From positions 299,553-344,532 of the forward strand of contig KN834757.1 in NCBI GenBank assembly GCA_000827265.1: a stretch of 44,980 bases of DNA, in the 5' to 3' direction. Both the position numbers and the translations under genes were made by a program. Of the stretch, positions 13,893 to 25,546 are shown in pieces. Positions within the stretch are counted from its first letter, which is position 1. Each line of letters begins with the position of its first letter. Below the pieces are notes generated by a model that was not told the origin of the DNA, searched no databases, and saw only the letters and a program-made list of their open reading frames with translations. The stretch comes from Collybiopsis luxurians FD-317 M1 (taxonomy: Eukaryota > Basidiomycota > Agaricomycetes > Agaricales > Omphalotaceae).

Positions 13893-14179
13893 TTATTGCT
13901 TGCAGTAATAGTCTATGCTGTCTCGCTGAGAGAAGGAGAGAGATGAGGAAGAAAGACAAGCAGCTGACATATTGGGGGACAAACAAACTCTAGTTTGGTT
14001 GCCCAAGCTGTTTCACAGAGACCCAATGAGAATGGGGCCAATGCTCAAGCCAACATGGAAGTGAAAGGAAGGTCCAGTGGACTGGGACATTGAGCAGGAG
14101 CAGAGGCCCCATGCAAATGGGTGGAGAGATGAAGCATATGGTCCATAGGGACATCAATATATAGCTTGTAGGCATTGCT
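13893..14179 (-). pseudogene. DIRS tyrosine recombinase, C-terminal piece with the catalytic Tyr
   Basis: Reading on the minus strand from 14179, the frame continues the recombinase of 27774-28722 after removal of chromovirus A. AGCAA at the junction restores W-C-S-N-A-Y-K-L-Y-I-D, the family's catalytic-tyrosine box. The piece runs through HLSTHLHG and ETAWATKLE to a TAA at 13893-13895. One in-frame TGA (after SMLA) again stands where CGA would restore arginine. Alone it cannot function, because the other catalytic residues lie 13.6 kb away. Confidence 0.75.
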
Positions 14180-15214
14180 TGTCAGCAACTGTACTTTGAC
14201 TACTGAGATATAGCAGCAAAGGCCCTTGATAATATTGCCTCAGTCAGGTATCACATCAAGAATAAGTGAAGAGAATAATATTGAGTATGAGAGAGTACAG
14301 GAGAATAGACAAGATCAAAGCTAAGGAATACTCTACAAGTGTATGCTACTTATACTACTCACTATGGAGCTCTGGAAGGTTACAGAAGGTGGCAGAAGTG
14401 TACAGAAGGATGTAAGTATCTAAGTCATAGGTGATGCAGCTAGTGGGCAGGAGGAATACATATGGTGGTGAATGATTGTAACCTGTGGTATGCGGTGTGT
14501 AAGTGAAATGGTTTGATAAGTGGAAAAGGAGAGTGTCACAAAGTGGTTTACAGTGGAGTGACTTTCAAGAGCACAGTAATCAGTTCAGGCAAAGTCTGGT
14601 CCCAATCGACAGAGTTAATTAAATAGTCTACTGGTACAAGCAGGATACTCACCTGGTCCCAATTGACAGAGAGGTCAAGATGGGGACTCAGGTTACAGGT
14701 GGTAGGCTATATATACTGTAGTAAGCTGTAAGAGGGACTAATGCTACTGGAGGATAAGATGAGAAACTAATGCTACTGGAAGACAATAGCTAAGTGACAG
14801 CTACAAGAATAAAAGGTATGGAGCATGTGGTCATGCGACAGATGTGAGAAGAGAAACAAAGACAGTTCATTAATAAAACAATGACAGTGGGAACAAAATA
14901 GAAAAAGAACAATGATACCGTGTGGAGTGGAGATAGGGAGGAGTTGTATGTCCAAAAGGTATTGATATGAAAGTTAGTCATAAACACAGTCATGTGAAAG
15001 ATGTATAGTAAAAGAGAAATGAATAGGGGTTAGGAATAGATGTTTGTACCAGCTTTATGACAGAGAGAAGGAAGAATAGATAGGAGAGGTGCTACACTCA
15101 AGTACTATCATTGTGTAGTGCCTCCTTGGATTATATAAGCTCTGGGAATTCAGCAATTATGTACATTATGTAAGCGGAGATAAGATAAGATGAGAAAAAT
15201 GATGTTTTGTAACA
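14180..15214 (-). repeat. Chromovirus A 3' LTR, with a solo LTR inserted
   Basis: It begins TGTCAG and ends TGTAACA on the plus strand. Removing 14534-15062 and one GAGAG copy gives an LTR collinear with 27268-27768. Its first bases read CAACTGTACTTTGACTAC against TGACCATACTTCAACTAC in the other LTR, differing only by C/T or G/A at former CpG sites. Confidence 0.9.
14534..15062 (-). repeat. Solo LTR of family B
   Basis: This 529-bp sequence starts TGTCACAAAGTGG and ends GCTTTATGACA. It is nearly the same as the LTRs of element B at 17292 and 23142, in the same orientation. It is flanked by an exact GAGAG duplication (14529-14533 and 15063-15067), while the undisturbed LTR of A at the equivalent point has one GAGAG. 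A complete B element probably inserted here and was reduced by LTR-LTR recombination. Confidence 0.93.
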
Positions 15215-17286
15215 TTACCCCCTCTCTAGGGCACAAACTCTGTTTTGTGCAAACTTGGCTAGCATGTTCTCGGAGGGGATGTTTTTTGGAATGGGATCAG
15301 TGATGGTAGGGGGGATGGGACAAAGAAGTTCTTTGGAGAATTGTGATATTGGGATCTCGATTTTGCAGATGGTCATTGGTTTCAGCTTGTGAGGGGCTTT
15401 TCTGTGAAAATCCTGTACTGTGTCTTTAGCATTCTCAAGATTTGTCAGTGGTTCCCATGTTATTTTGTGTGCCCCATACCCCTTCCATTTTACCTTGTAC
15501 AGGATTTGTCCCCCCCCCGGCTCTTCTTGGAGTCCACTATTTCCTCTACTTTGTATTTGGGCTCTCTCCCTTCGATGGTTTCTGGTGGTGGTCATGTGTT
15601 TCAGGGTTGTATGGCATATTCAGGTTCATGGTAAGAGGTGAGTAGTACTTCATTGAAGATGAGATGAATACTTTTCCATGTCTTTGGGATGTCCAGTTGG
15701 TACAATGCCTTTCCCACCTTCTTTATGACCTTGAAGGGACCAAAACATTTGTCATCTAGTTTCTTCATTGGTCAATTGGTGGTTATATTCGTTGCTTCTA
15801 ACCAGACTTTGTCTCCAATCTTATACTCAATTGACTCGTGGTGTCATTTGTCATAGTGCCATTTCATGTTTTCTGCTGTCTTTTTAAGGGCTGAGCCAAT
15901 TTCCTGGCATATGTGGATCATCTGTTCTGCAAATGCCTGTGCTGTAGGATTATTAGAGCTGGTTTTGGAAGTCGTTCCTTTGTATGGGTGGTGTCCCATG
16001 TCAGCAAAGAATGGGGTCATGCAGGTAGTGGAATGGACTTGATTGTTGTACACAAACTCCATGAGTGGTAGCCATTCATGCCAGTCATTCTGATGGTAGT
16101 TGATGAATAACTGGAGGTAGTGCTTGATCTCCTGATTGCTTCATTCCATTTGGCTGTTGGTCTGTGGGTGATAAGCTGTCATGTAGTTTGCTTCTATTCT
16201 AAGTAGTCGGTATAGTTCTTTCATGAAGTGTGAGTGGTACTGGGGTCCTCAATCATGGATGATTGTTCTTGGTACACTGTGTATTGGGAAGATCTTATCT
16301 CAGTATATCTTTGCCATTCCTTCTGATGTGAGACTCATGTGTGTGGGATTGAGTCTGAGTTGTTTGGTGAATTTGTCTACTGTAACTGATATGGCATTAT
16401 ACCTTCCTGACTCTGGTAATTCCCCAATTAGGTCTGTTCCAATGACTTGCCAGGGTTCCAATGGTATGTTGTGCAGGTTAAGTTGCCCTACTGGTTTGGT
16501 GCAGTGTACTTTCGTCGCTTGACATCTCTTGCACCCTCATATGTATTTGGCAACATTGCAGTTTATACTTGGCCACCAGTATGTTCAAGTGATCAGTTCC
16601 CATGTTTTGTACTGTCTGGGGTGTCCTGCCAAGATAGTGCCATGGTGCATTTTTATGATGTGTCCCTGAAGGTCCTGTTTCCTGGGTACATAGATCCAGT
16701 TCTTCCAGTAGACAATATTGTCCTCAATAGACCACTCTTTGTTTCCAGACCTTATGGCTTCTGCTACCATGGTATCCCTGAGCTCAACATTCTTCCTGAT
16801 CTCATCCAGTAGTTGTTTTTTGGGAGGTTCCAGCTGGAGTGTTTGGATGAAAAATTCTGGTTTAAGTAGGACAATGTTTTTGTTGTCATTCACCCCTGTC
16901 TTGAGACCTGTCATCTGTGACAGTGCATCAGCTTTGCCCATGGAGCAGCCCAGTTTGTGGTGGAGATTGAGGGAGTATTTGGCCAATTCTGTTACCCATT
17001 GTGCCTGTCTCTGGTTTAGTTTCTGTGGTTTCCAGAAGTATTGGAGGTTCTGGTGATCAGTCCAGATTTCCACCAGTTTCTCAGCTCCTAGTAGGTACTG
17101 ATGCCATTCATCCAGGGAATCTATAATTGCCATCATCTCCTTGTTGTAGATTTCATAGTTTCATTCTACTTCATTGAGAGTGCAAGATTGGAAGCCAACT
17201 GGATACCACTTTCCATCAATGTTTTGTGACAGTATGGTGCCATTGGCAAAGTTGGAGGAGTCTGCTTCTACTCAGAATTGACCATT
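15215..17286 (-). pseudogene. Chromovirus A pol: RNase H, integrase and chromodomain
   Basis: On the minus strand from 17286 downward I read the RNase H start (VEADSSNFANG, NYEIYNKEMMAI, TDHQNLQYF), the integrase zinc region (MHHGTILAGHP, GCKRCQATK), the core with Asp in GTDLIG and in HD*GPQY and Glu in QME*SNQE, and a C-terminal chromodomain (ILYKVKWKGYGAHKITWEP). The integrase catalytic acids are still visible. In the integrase-to-chromodomain stretch every stop I met (about eight) is TGA in place of a family arginine, as in IY*DK, HD*GP and DK*HH. Chromodomains usually direct insertion to heterochromatin, which fits this nested setting. Confidence 0.88.
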
Positions 17287-17291
17287 GTCTC

Positions 17292-17820
17292 TGTCACAAA
17301 GTGGTATACAGTGGAGTGACTTTCAAGAGCACAGTGATCAGTTTAAACAGAAGCTGGTCCCAATTGACAAAGTTAATTAAATAGTCTACTGGTACAGGCA
17401 GGATACTCAGCTGGTCCCAATTGACAGAGAGGTCAAGATGGGGACTCAGGTTACAGGTGGTAGGTATATATACTGTAGTAAGCTGTAAGAGGGATTAATG
17501 CTACTGGGGGACAAGACAAGAAACTAATGCTACTGGAAGACAATAGCTAAGTGACAGCTATGAGAATAAAAGGTATGGAGCATGTGGTCATGCAACAGAT
17601 GCAAGAAGAGAAACAAGAAGCAGTTCATTAATAAAACAATGACAGTGGGAACAGAATAGAAAAAGAACAATGATACCGTGTGGAGTGGAGATAGGGAGGA
17701 GTTGTATGTCCAAAAGGTATTGATATGAAAGTTAGTCATAAATGCGGTCATGTGAAAGATGTATAATAAAAGGAAAATGAATAGGGGTTAGGAATAGGTG
17801 TTTGTACCAGCTTTACAACA
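17292..17820 (-). repeat. Chromovirus B 3' LTR
   Basis: This LTR is 529 bp, starting TGTCACAAAGTGG and ending TTTACAACA on the plus strand. It is the same length as the solo LTR at 14534. Confidence 0.93.
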
Positions 17821-17854
17821 TTACCCCCCTCCTTAAGACCATTGCCCTCAATGG

Positions 17855-19345
17855 TCAAATTTTTGGTGCGCTTGGATGTTTCCTGTGAAATTTTTGTACC
17901 ATTTGTGGAGCATGTTCCAAGTTCTGGGCTGGTTCCCAGGAGTTATGGCCTGCATTGTACCCTTTCCACTTTACCAGATATTCCATTCTCTTCCACCAAA
18001 TATGGCTGTCCAATACCTCTTCTACTTCATACTCAGGTTCATCCTCTTCCTCCAAGTAAATTGGCTCTGGTGGCATTGGAATTTCCCCATTAATATAATT
18101 ACCCTTCCAAGGGTAGAGTTTATCAACATGGAATACAGGGTGTAGTTGATCAAGGGAAAGGGGTAGGTCCAGCTGGTAGTCAAGGGGTCCAACTTTTTGG
18201 AGAATTTTAAATGGTCCAAGTTGGCACTCTCCAAGTTTCTCACTTGAGAGCTGGAGATTAATGTCTTCTGTGCTTAGCCATATGAGATCTCCCTCCTTGA
18301 ATTGATGGGCCTTTTGCTTTCCCCTCTCATAACCTTCCTTCTGCTGCTTCTTTCCTAGATGTAATGCTGCTCCTGCATCCTGCCATGCCTCTCGCAAGAT
18401 CTGAATGTGGTCATCTACCCCTGGCATTCCACTGCACTGACCTACTGGGATATTGAAAAGTGAGAGATAGCCATATGTGACTTCAAATGGTGACATCCCA
18501 AGGGCTGAGTGAGTGTGGGAATTGATTACAAATTCTGCCATAGGTAAGTGTTCTGCCCAGTCATCCTGTTGTCATCCAACATATAGGCAGAGGTACTTTT
18601 CTACTTCCTGGTTTGCATGTTCAGTTTGTCCATTAGCCTGTGGGTAGTATCCTGATGTTAGATTTGATTTAATGCCTAAACAGGAGAGGAGGGATCGCAT
18701 GAGCTTTGCTGAGAACTGGGATCCTCAATCTGATATGAAGCATAGGGGAAGGCCATGGAGGCAGAATATTTCTCAATAGTAGATGTCTGCTATGCCTTCT
18801 GCAGTGATATTGGTTGTACAGGGAATAGCATGAATCTGTTTGCCAAAAAGATCTGTGCAGACTAGGATGGTGTCATACCCATTGGACTTGGGAAGCTGAG
18901 TGATTAGGTCCACTCCCACTTCCTCCCATATCCCAGTTGGAACATCAAGTGGCTGTGTTACTGCACAAGGGTGTTGTTGGATCTTTTTCCTTGCACAGGT
19001 TTTGCATCTCTCAATATACTTCTCTACAAAGGATCACATAGTGGGCCACCAGAAATGGGTGCTAATGAGATCGAGAGTGCTATGGAGTCCTGGGTGGCCA
19101 GCAGAGGGGTTGTCATAGCATTGCTGGAGAACTTCAGTGCATAGTTCATTGTCTGGTGGTACATATACCTGTCCCTGATGGTAGACCAGTCCATCATCCT
19201 CTTCCCACTCTGCAATCCCATTTACTAGCCGTTGTAGTCCTCTCTTTAATTCTTCCAATCCTTCCAATACCTGTGCCTCCCTTTGTGAAGCATTCTGGAT
19301 CTTATCTTCCAGTGGATTTTGCAGAATTGTGGCAGCAACTTGCAT
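17855..19345 (-). pseudogene. Chromovirus B integrase and chromodomain
   Basis: Minus-strand reading gives a zinc-binding region (CYDNPSAGHPGLHSTLDLI, then RCKTCARKK), the integrase core (GVDLITQLP with Asp, ISD*GSQF, QTEHANQE with Glu), the GPY/F-like segment (LGPFKILQKVG..YQLDLP) and a terminal chromodomain (YLVKWKGYNAGHNSWEP). Stops are TGA at positions where relatives have Arg, as in YY*EIF, SD*GSQF and TM*SFVEKY. The long open piece 17855-18541 is the least damaged part of the element. Confidence 0.88.
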
Positions 19346-21600
19346 AAAGTGCTCAGGCTTGAGGACAGTCTGTTGTTAGTTGTCCTCATTATCTGCTACT
19401 TGGTGGTGTGCCATACAGGATAGAGCATCTGCCTGGGTATTTGCCTTGCCCAGTCAATGTACCATGCAGAAATCAAATTGAGAAAGCCAGAGTGCCCAGC
19501 AGGCCTGGCAATGGCTAAGATATTGTGCTGTCCACCAGAACTCTAAATTGGAGTGATCAGTGACAATTTCAAATGGTTGAGGGGAGCCTTCCAGGAAACT
19601 TCTCCAGTCTTTTAACACTTTGATTACTGCTAGCATCTCCTGATCATAGATCTCATAATTCTGCTCCACTGCCTGCATAGAAGCAGAGCAAAAAGCAACA
19701 AGGTGCCACTGGCCATTGTCCTGTTTCTGGAAAAGTGCCCCATCAGTTGCATATCCAGATGCATCTACTTCAACTCATGTTGGCTTGTCTGGATCCCAAA
19801 GTGTTAGTATTGGTGCAGAAGTGAATGCTGTATGTAGTATTTCAAATGGTTCTTGTTGTAATGTTCCCTAGTCAAAGCCAACATTCTTTTTGGTTAGGTC
19901 ATTTAAAGGATGGGCTATCCTAGCAAAGTTGCATATAAATTGGCAGTAGAAATTAGCGAACCCTAAAAATCCTTGTAACTTGTGAAGGTTCCAGGGGGTT
20001 GGCCAATCACAGACAGCTGCCACTTTTACTGGGTCCATCATTACCTCCCCTTCCTGTATTACCAGCCCTAGATACCCAATCTGCTCTTGTTCAAATGTGC
20101 ACTTTTCTGGCCATAGATAGAGGTCATTCTTCTGGAGTCTGGTTAGAACTTCACAGACTATTTCTCAGTGTTCATCTAATTGGCCACTGAAAATAAGAAT
20201 GTTGTCCAGATATACTGCCACTTTTTCTGCCGCTATAAGATCTGCAAAGATCAAGTTCATCAGTGCTTGAAATGTAGCTGGTGAGTTAGTGAGGCCAAAG
20301 AACATGACATTAGGCTCAAACAGGCCACAGTTGATAGAAAATGCAGCTTTCCACTCATCACCTTGCTTGATCTGTATGTTATTGTATCCCCAGCAGACAT
20401 CAAATTTGGTGAAGTAATGTGTGCCCTGAAGATGACTAATGATATTGGCCACAAGTGGTAAGGGGTATTGGTTTTTGATAGTAAATTGATTGAGTTTGCA
20501 ATAGTCCTGGACAAAAATGGAGCTTCCTGTCTTTCTTTTTTACAAAGAAAACTGGTGATGATAGTGGAGATTTTGAGGGTTGAATGTAGCCTTTCTGTAG
20601 ATTCTCATCTAGAAAATGATCAAGTTCCTCTTGTTCATTCAGGGACATAGGATAGACCTTGGTTTGCATTGTCTCTGGTGCACCAGGTACCAATTCTATT
20701 GTGTGATCCCAGGGTTGATGGACAGGTAATTGTTCAGATGCTGATTCAGAGAATACTTTCCCAAAATATCAATATGGCTCTGGAATCATCTCCTCGAATG
20801 ATTTGGTCAGTTTGTCTTTTTGAGCCTGTTCTGCCAATTGTTGTGAGTAGGTATATCCTGCTGCACACCATACCTCTTCTGCTGTATTTAGAAGGACCCC
20901 TGCCTTGACCCAAGATTGGTGCATGGCTCAGTTAGCTCATATTCAACACAGGGGTGACTCCTCTTTTGGCACCAATGGTACTTCTTCTTTCACTGACTTG
21001 GGTATAGGTAGAGACTCCAGTATAATTTGTTCCAGGATGGAGCCATCAGTAGTAACTGCTGCCACTCTACCATTCTCTATTCCCTCCGCATTCTCAGGCA
21101 CATCTTCAATGGTTACTTTCTGTGATTTAACTGAGAGCCCCCCTTTTTCCCAGTCAACTTCTGGATTTATTTTCCAAAGCCATGGGAGTCCAAGAATGAT
21201 ATTCTCTCCTCCCAGGTTTGTAACCAGAAAGTCTGTCCAGTGCTCTTGGTCATCTACTGTAAGTGCAAGGCATGCAAAATGTGTAATTTGCCCTGCTCAA
21301 TTTGGGGTACCATCAATGTTGAAGATATTTACAGGTTGTTGTAGTGGGGTTGTCCTTAGGTTGTGCCATTTGACAAAGTTATTATCCAAGAATAGAGCAG
21401 TGGCTTTACAGTCCACCATGGCTGCAGTTGCTATGCTATGTCTTCTTCCCCTTATCTTTACTTGAATTTGGAAATGTGAAGCATTGGAGTCTATTTTCAA
21501 AATTGTAGATATTTTACATGATGGGAGTGAGTCATATGAGGAAGTAGCATATATAGCAAACTGTTCAGGGGGTGCTCTTGGTGCAGCCAAGATGGGCACC
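19346..21600 (-). pseudogene. Chromovirus B protease, reverse transcriptase and RNase H
   Basis: The protease region holds VDCKATALFLD and NIILGLPWL. The RT holds [30 protein letters not shown] and the active site YLDN, where YxDD is expected. Then come YLGLVIQEG, WPTPWNLHKLQGFLGF and the RNase H region (EVDASGYATDGALF, EQNYEIYDQEMLAVI, TDHSNLEF). Arg-to-Cys changes occur at conserved sites (WCGYNN-type box, NFYCQFICNF, HCQACWALW, DALSC). Most stops are TGA, with one TAA near 19375 and one TAG near 19870. A frame shift occurs near 20520. Confidence 0.87.
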
Positions 21601-21604
21601 CTCC

Positions 21605-23052
21605 TTAAAAATCCTCCTGGTGAGATGCATCTGGGACCATAGCATTGGCACAGTTTAGAAGTTCCTGCAGCTGAGCAATCTGAACAGTGAGATTAGGAGT
21701 TGTAGTAGTGGGGTTAGCAGGAGGAGGAACTGAGGTGGCAACCTGGGCTGGTTCATTTAGGAATAAGGTAAATAGTACAGAGGAGGTGGCTGATACCTGT
21801 TGGTGGGGTGGCTGACATCTACCACAATTGTGCTCCAAGCCCATAAACTTATCCTGATAAACTGCCTCTAAGTGGCCACAGCATGCACAGTAATGACATA
21901 CTGTATCCTTCTGTGGACAGATTCACTTTTCATGGCTTTGAGACCCACAGCTATAGCAGTGCCCTCACATACAAGCTATAAAGCCATCTTGGGTATTGCC
22001 ATTGCTTGTGCAGTTGGCATCAATATCCATAGCATATGGATTGGCATGGTGAGTGGGAGTATGAGAGTGGTTAAGCTGTCAGCTACTCATGCTGGGGTCA
22101 TGCAAGAAGATGTCAACAGATATGGCCCGTCTGATGGCCTCATCAAGGGTTTGGGTAACCCTTGAGCAATATTGACTATGATGAGATTTTGACAAATTTC
22201 TGGGAGAAGAGCAGCATAGAACTGTTCCTGGAGGTCAGTGCCAGAGAGTCCACTTTGATCACTGATGTCTTTGAACTTCTGAGCAAATTCTGCAACAGTT
22301 TGTCCTTTCCCTTGTTGTACCTTTCTAATTGCATTGCAGGCTTCCATGCCTGGATTGATGGATTCAAACCTGAGTTTGAATGCCTGGAGAAACTCTGTTC
22401 ATTTCCCATTAAACAGTACCTGCTTGGCATTAAATGCTGATAAATAGGGGGTGGCCCAATCTGCTGCTCCCCCTGAGAGGAATCCTAGGGCTGCTTTGAT
22501 GGCCTTGGCCTCATCACCTTTTAAGTCTGACTGTTTTGATGCCCAGCTCTCAAAGTGGGCTATGAAGCAACAGGCCTCTGCACTACTCTGACCTTTAAAG
22601 GGGTCTGGTTTGACCATGCTGGACTTGGTGGTTATGGTAATATTGTTTTGCAAGCTGGTTGTGAGGGCTGAAACCTGCTGGATCAGGCTATGCATAAGCT
22701 GGTCAAGGCTTTGTTGAGACATGCTTGGGATGGGGGAAGAAGGTGATGGTGCAGGTGATGGATGGGCAGTTACAGTGGTCAAGGCTGGTGGGGCAGTGAG
22801 GGCAAGTGGAACTGGAGGGGCAGTAAGGGTGCACAGGGCAGTTATGGATCTGGTAACTGGTACAGCAGGGATACCATCTCTAAGCTGAGTTGCTTTGGTG
22901 ATGGAGTTCTCAAGGGCATGTGGGCAGGGCTGTTGGTCACAATTGTTCCAACCATCTGGTAGCTTGTAGATATGAGATTGGGCTTTGGTATCAAAGGCAT
23001 GTGGGTAGCTAGAGCAGTCAATGTGTTTGTGACCTGACTCAGAGTCAGACAA
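21605..23052 (-). pseudogene. Chromovirus B gag
   Basis: The minus-strand frame 23052-22399 has a Pro/Ser-rich segment and then the capsid-like stretch KPDPFKGQSSAEACCFIAHF and FLSGGAADWATPYL. A TGA after LFNGK interrupts it, and QGKGQTVAEFAQKFKDISDQSG follows in the next open piece. A Cys-rich zinc-knuckle region appears degraded near 21800-21960. Length and order fit a gypsy gag polyprotein. Confidence 0.8.
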
Positions 23053-23141
23053 ATCTGCAGAGAAAGAAGGTGTGGCAGTAGCGGAGTCTGCAGGGACAGC
23101 CTAGGTGGTAGACTATCGGCGCAGCAAGGATCTTGACCTAA

Positions 23142-23641
23142 TGTCGCAAAGTGGTATACAGTAGAGTGACTTTTAAGAGCACAGTGATCAGTTTAAACAG
23201 AAGCTGGTCCCAACTGACAGAGTTAATTAAATAGTCTACTGGTACAGGCAGAATACTCACCTAGTCCCAATTGACAGAAAGGTCAAGATGGGGACTCAGG
23301 TTACAGGTGGTAGGTATATATACTGTAGTAAGCTGTAAGAGGGACTAATGCTACTGGAAGACAATAGCTAAGTGACAGCTATGAGAATAAAAGGTATAGA
23401 GCATGTGGTCATGTGACAGATGCAAGAAGAGAAACAAGGAGCAGTTCATTAATTAAACAATGACAGTGGGAACAGAATAGAAAAAGAACAATGATACTGT
23501 GTGGAGTGGAGATAGGAAGGAGTCATATGTCCAGAAGGTATTGATATGAAAGTTAGTCATAAATGCGGTCATGTGAAAGATGTATAATAAAAGGAAAATG
23601 AATAGGGGTTAGGAATAAATGTTTGTACCAGCTTTACGACA
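23142..23641 (-). repeat. Chromovirus B 5' LTR
   Basis: This LTR is 500 bp, starting TGTCGCAAAGTGG and ending TTTACGACA on the plus strand. It is about 29 bp shorter than its partner because one of two ctactgg-type short repeats (left copy near 17500-17530) is missing. It keeps TGTCGC where the partner has TGTCAC. Confidence 0.92.
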
Positions 23642-23646
23642 ATCTT

Positions 23647-25546
23647 GTGGGATTGTGAGGGTTACATCTTCTGCAATCCAGGACTTTAGTCCTCTGAAGG
23701 CAAGTTCTTCTGCAGGTCCCCAAGTCCATTTGGAGTTTCCTGTGAGGCAGGTTAGTGATTGGGCAATCTCCCTGAAACCTCTGATGAATTGCCAAAAGAA
23801 GTTGCAGAATCCCAGGAAGGATTGTATGTCTCATTTCTTTTTTGGCACTGGCCAGCTGGTGACTGCTTTGACTTTCTTTGGGTCCATCTTCATGGTCCCA
23901 TTTCCCACAATTATTCCTAGGTAGTCAACATGCAATGACTTGAATGTGCATTTCTCTGGTTTTAGGTACAGGTTGTTTTCCTGGAGAATGTCAAGTACCT
24001 CATGTATGATTCATTGGTGGCTTCCCTTATTGTTTGTGGATACTAGGATGTTGTCCATGTAGACAACAATGTGCCCATCATCTATTTGCTGCTTCAGGAT
24101 GTGGTTCATGAACAATTGGAATGTGGCTGGGGAATTAGTGAGTCCAAAGAACATAACTGTTGGTTCAAAGAGGCCCCTATTAGTGCAGAAGGCTGCTTTC
24201 CACTCATCTCCCTCTTTTATCCTGATGTTGTTGTATCCCCATCTGATGTCCATCTTTGTGAAGACCTTAGCATCTTTTAGCTTATTGATGAGCTCCTGGA
24301 TTAACAGGAGTGGGTAACAGTTCTTGACTGTCATTTTGTTGAGCTTCCAATAGTCCTGCACCAGTCAGAGACTCCTGTCTTTCTTTTTAACAAAGAAGAA
24401 TGGGGAGGCCATTGGTGAGGTCAAGGATTGGATTCTTCTGGACCTTAGATTTTCTTCCAGGAAGTTATCAAGTGTCTTTTATTCACTGGGGCTCAAAGGG
24501 TAGACTTTACAGTTGACTGGCTTGGAACCTGGTGTGAGCTCAATGGCATAGTCCCATGGGCATCTCTGAGGTAACTCATCAAACCCTTGCTTATTGAACA
24601 CTGCTGGGTATTGTTTGATGTAGATGTCTGCCATTAACCCTGAGTCAACTGAGCAGATATGGCTCTGGTTGTAGACATAGCCTTCCCAGTCAAAGATAAA
24701 CAGATGTTCCCCTTGGTCTAGGTAGTTGAGATTCTGCTCTTCTGGGGAAGACTACCAGGGGTTGTATCCACATTTGTCCAGGCATCTATTGAATGTGATT
24801 AGAGACTCAGTCCAGTCTATTGATGGGTTGTGGAAGTGAAGCCAATTGAGTCCTAGGAAGATGTCTGTCTTTCCTAGGTTGGTTACTGCCAGTTCAATTC
24901 ATTCAGCATGGTCTCCAATTATCATTTGCACTTCTGTGAAACCCTCAATCAATCCATTGGCATTCAAGGTGCCATCAGCATTATATACTGGCATCTTTAT
25001 AGGGAGTGGCCAGACAGTGAGCTTATTTTGTATTACAAAATCCTTGTTGATGTAGGACCCTGTTGCTCCGCTGTCAAGTAATGCATTTGCCTTCAGTTGT
25101 GTACCATTTTCAATGCTTTCAATGATTGTCTGTAATTTCAGATCTTGTCCCTTCATGCCCCAGACAAATCTTTTATTGCTTTTCAGACTTTTTATGGCTC
25201 TGATTGCATCATCATGTGTCAACTGCTGGATTGCCGTTACCGTCTTTTCTGGTGCTTCCCTCTGCCATTTCTCAGGCATCCATGCTTGAAGATACCCTGC
25301 TGCCATTGGTAGATTAAGACTTCTTAGGACTTGGTTGACCCATTCAGGAGTCCAAGGTTTGTGTCGTACAGGTTTTTCATTTGTTATGGATAATAATTTA
25401 GTAGATTGCTTTGTATCTATCATGTATGAGATACCACTGTCTACATAATTACTAGAAGGCATGTCCATAAACAAGTTGTCCTCCACAGAACCTGCATCTA
25501 CTGCAGAGGGAGTACAAAACCCAATTCCTTGGTAAGTGCAGCTCAT
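23647..25546 (-). pseudogene. Chromovirus A protease and reverse transcriptase
   Basis: The protease shows NALLDSGATGSYI with the catalytic DSG and DIFLGLNWL. The RT shows [39 protein letters not shown] and the active-site box VVYMDN where YMDD is expected, then YLGIIVGNG and IQSFLGF. The frame ends at the B insertion (TIPQD). Stops are TGA, for example after DHAE, GSHQ and SPSE. The protease is the best preserved domain; the RT is inactive by the D-to-N change even apart from the stops. Confidence 0.88.

Larger units (their letters stand above)
17292..23641 (-). mobile_element. Chromovirus B: full-length Ty3/gypsy element inside chromovirus A pol
   Basis: LTRs at 17292-17820 and 23142-23641 flank gag, protease, RT, RNase H, integrase and chromodomain on the minus strand. 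Removing the element rejoins A's pol as P-Q-D-N-G-Q-F. The presumed AAGAC duplication has diverged by one base on each side (plus strand gtctc at 17287-17291 and atctt at 23642-23646). A polypurine tract (ggagggggg on the minus strand) abuts the 3' LTR at 17821. It is decayed by TGA stops. Confidence 0.9.

Noticed and set aside
15389..23924. Plus-strand open frames across the chromovirus regions
   Set aside because: They are antisense shadows of the minus-strand gag-pol domains and show no independent motif.
7311..24361. TGA read as arginine (altered genetic code) to explain the many TGA-for-Arg positions
   Set aside because: The normal genes in the window show no in-frame TGA at Arg sites, the same elements carry Arg-to-Cys, Asp-to-Asn and splice-donor changes of CpG or G-to-A type, and a few TAA/TAG stops occur. 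Mutation explains all of this.
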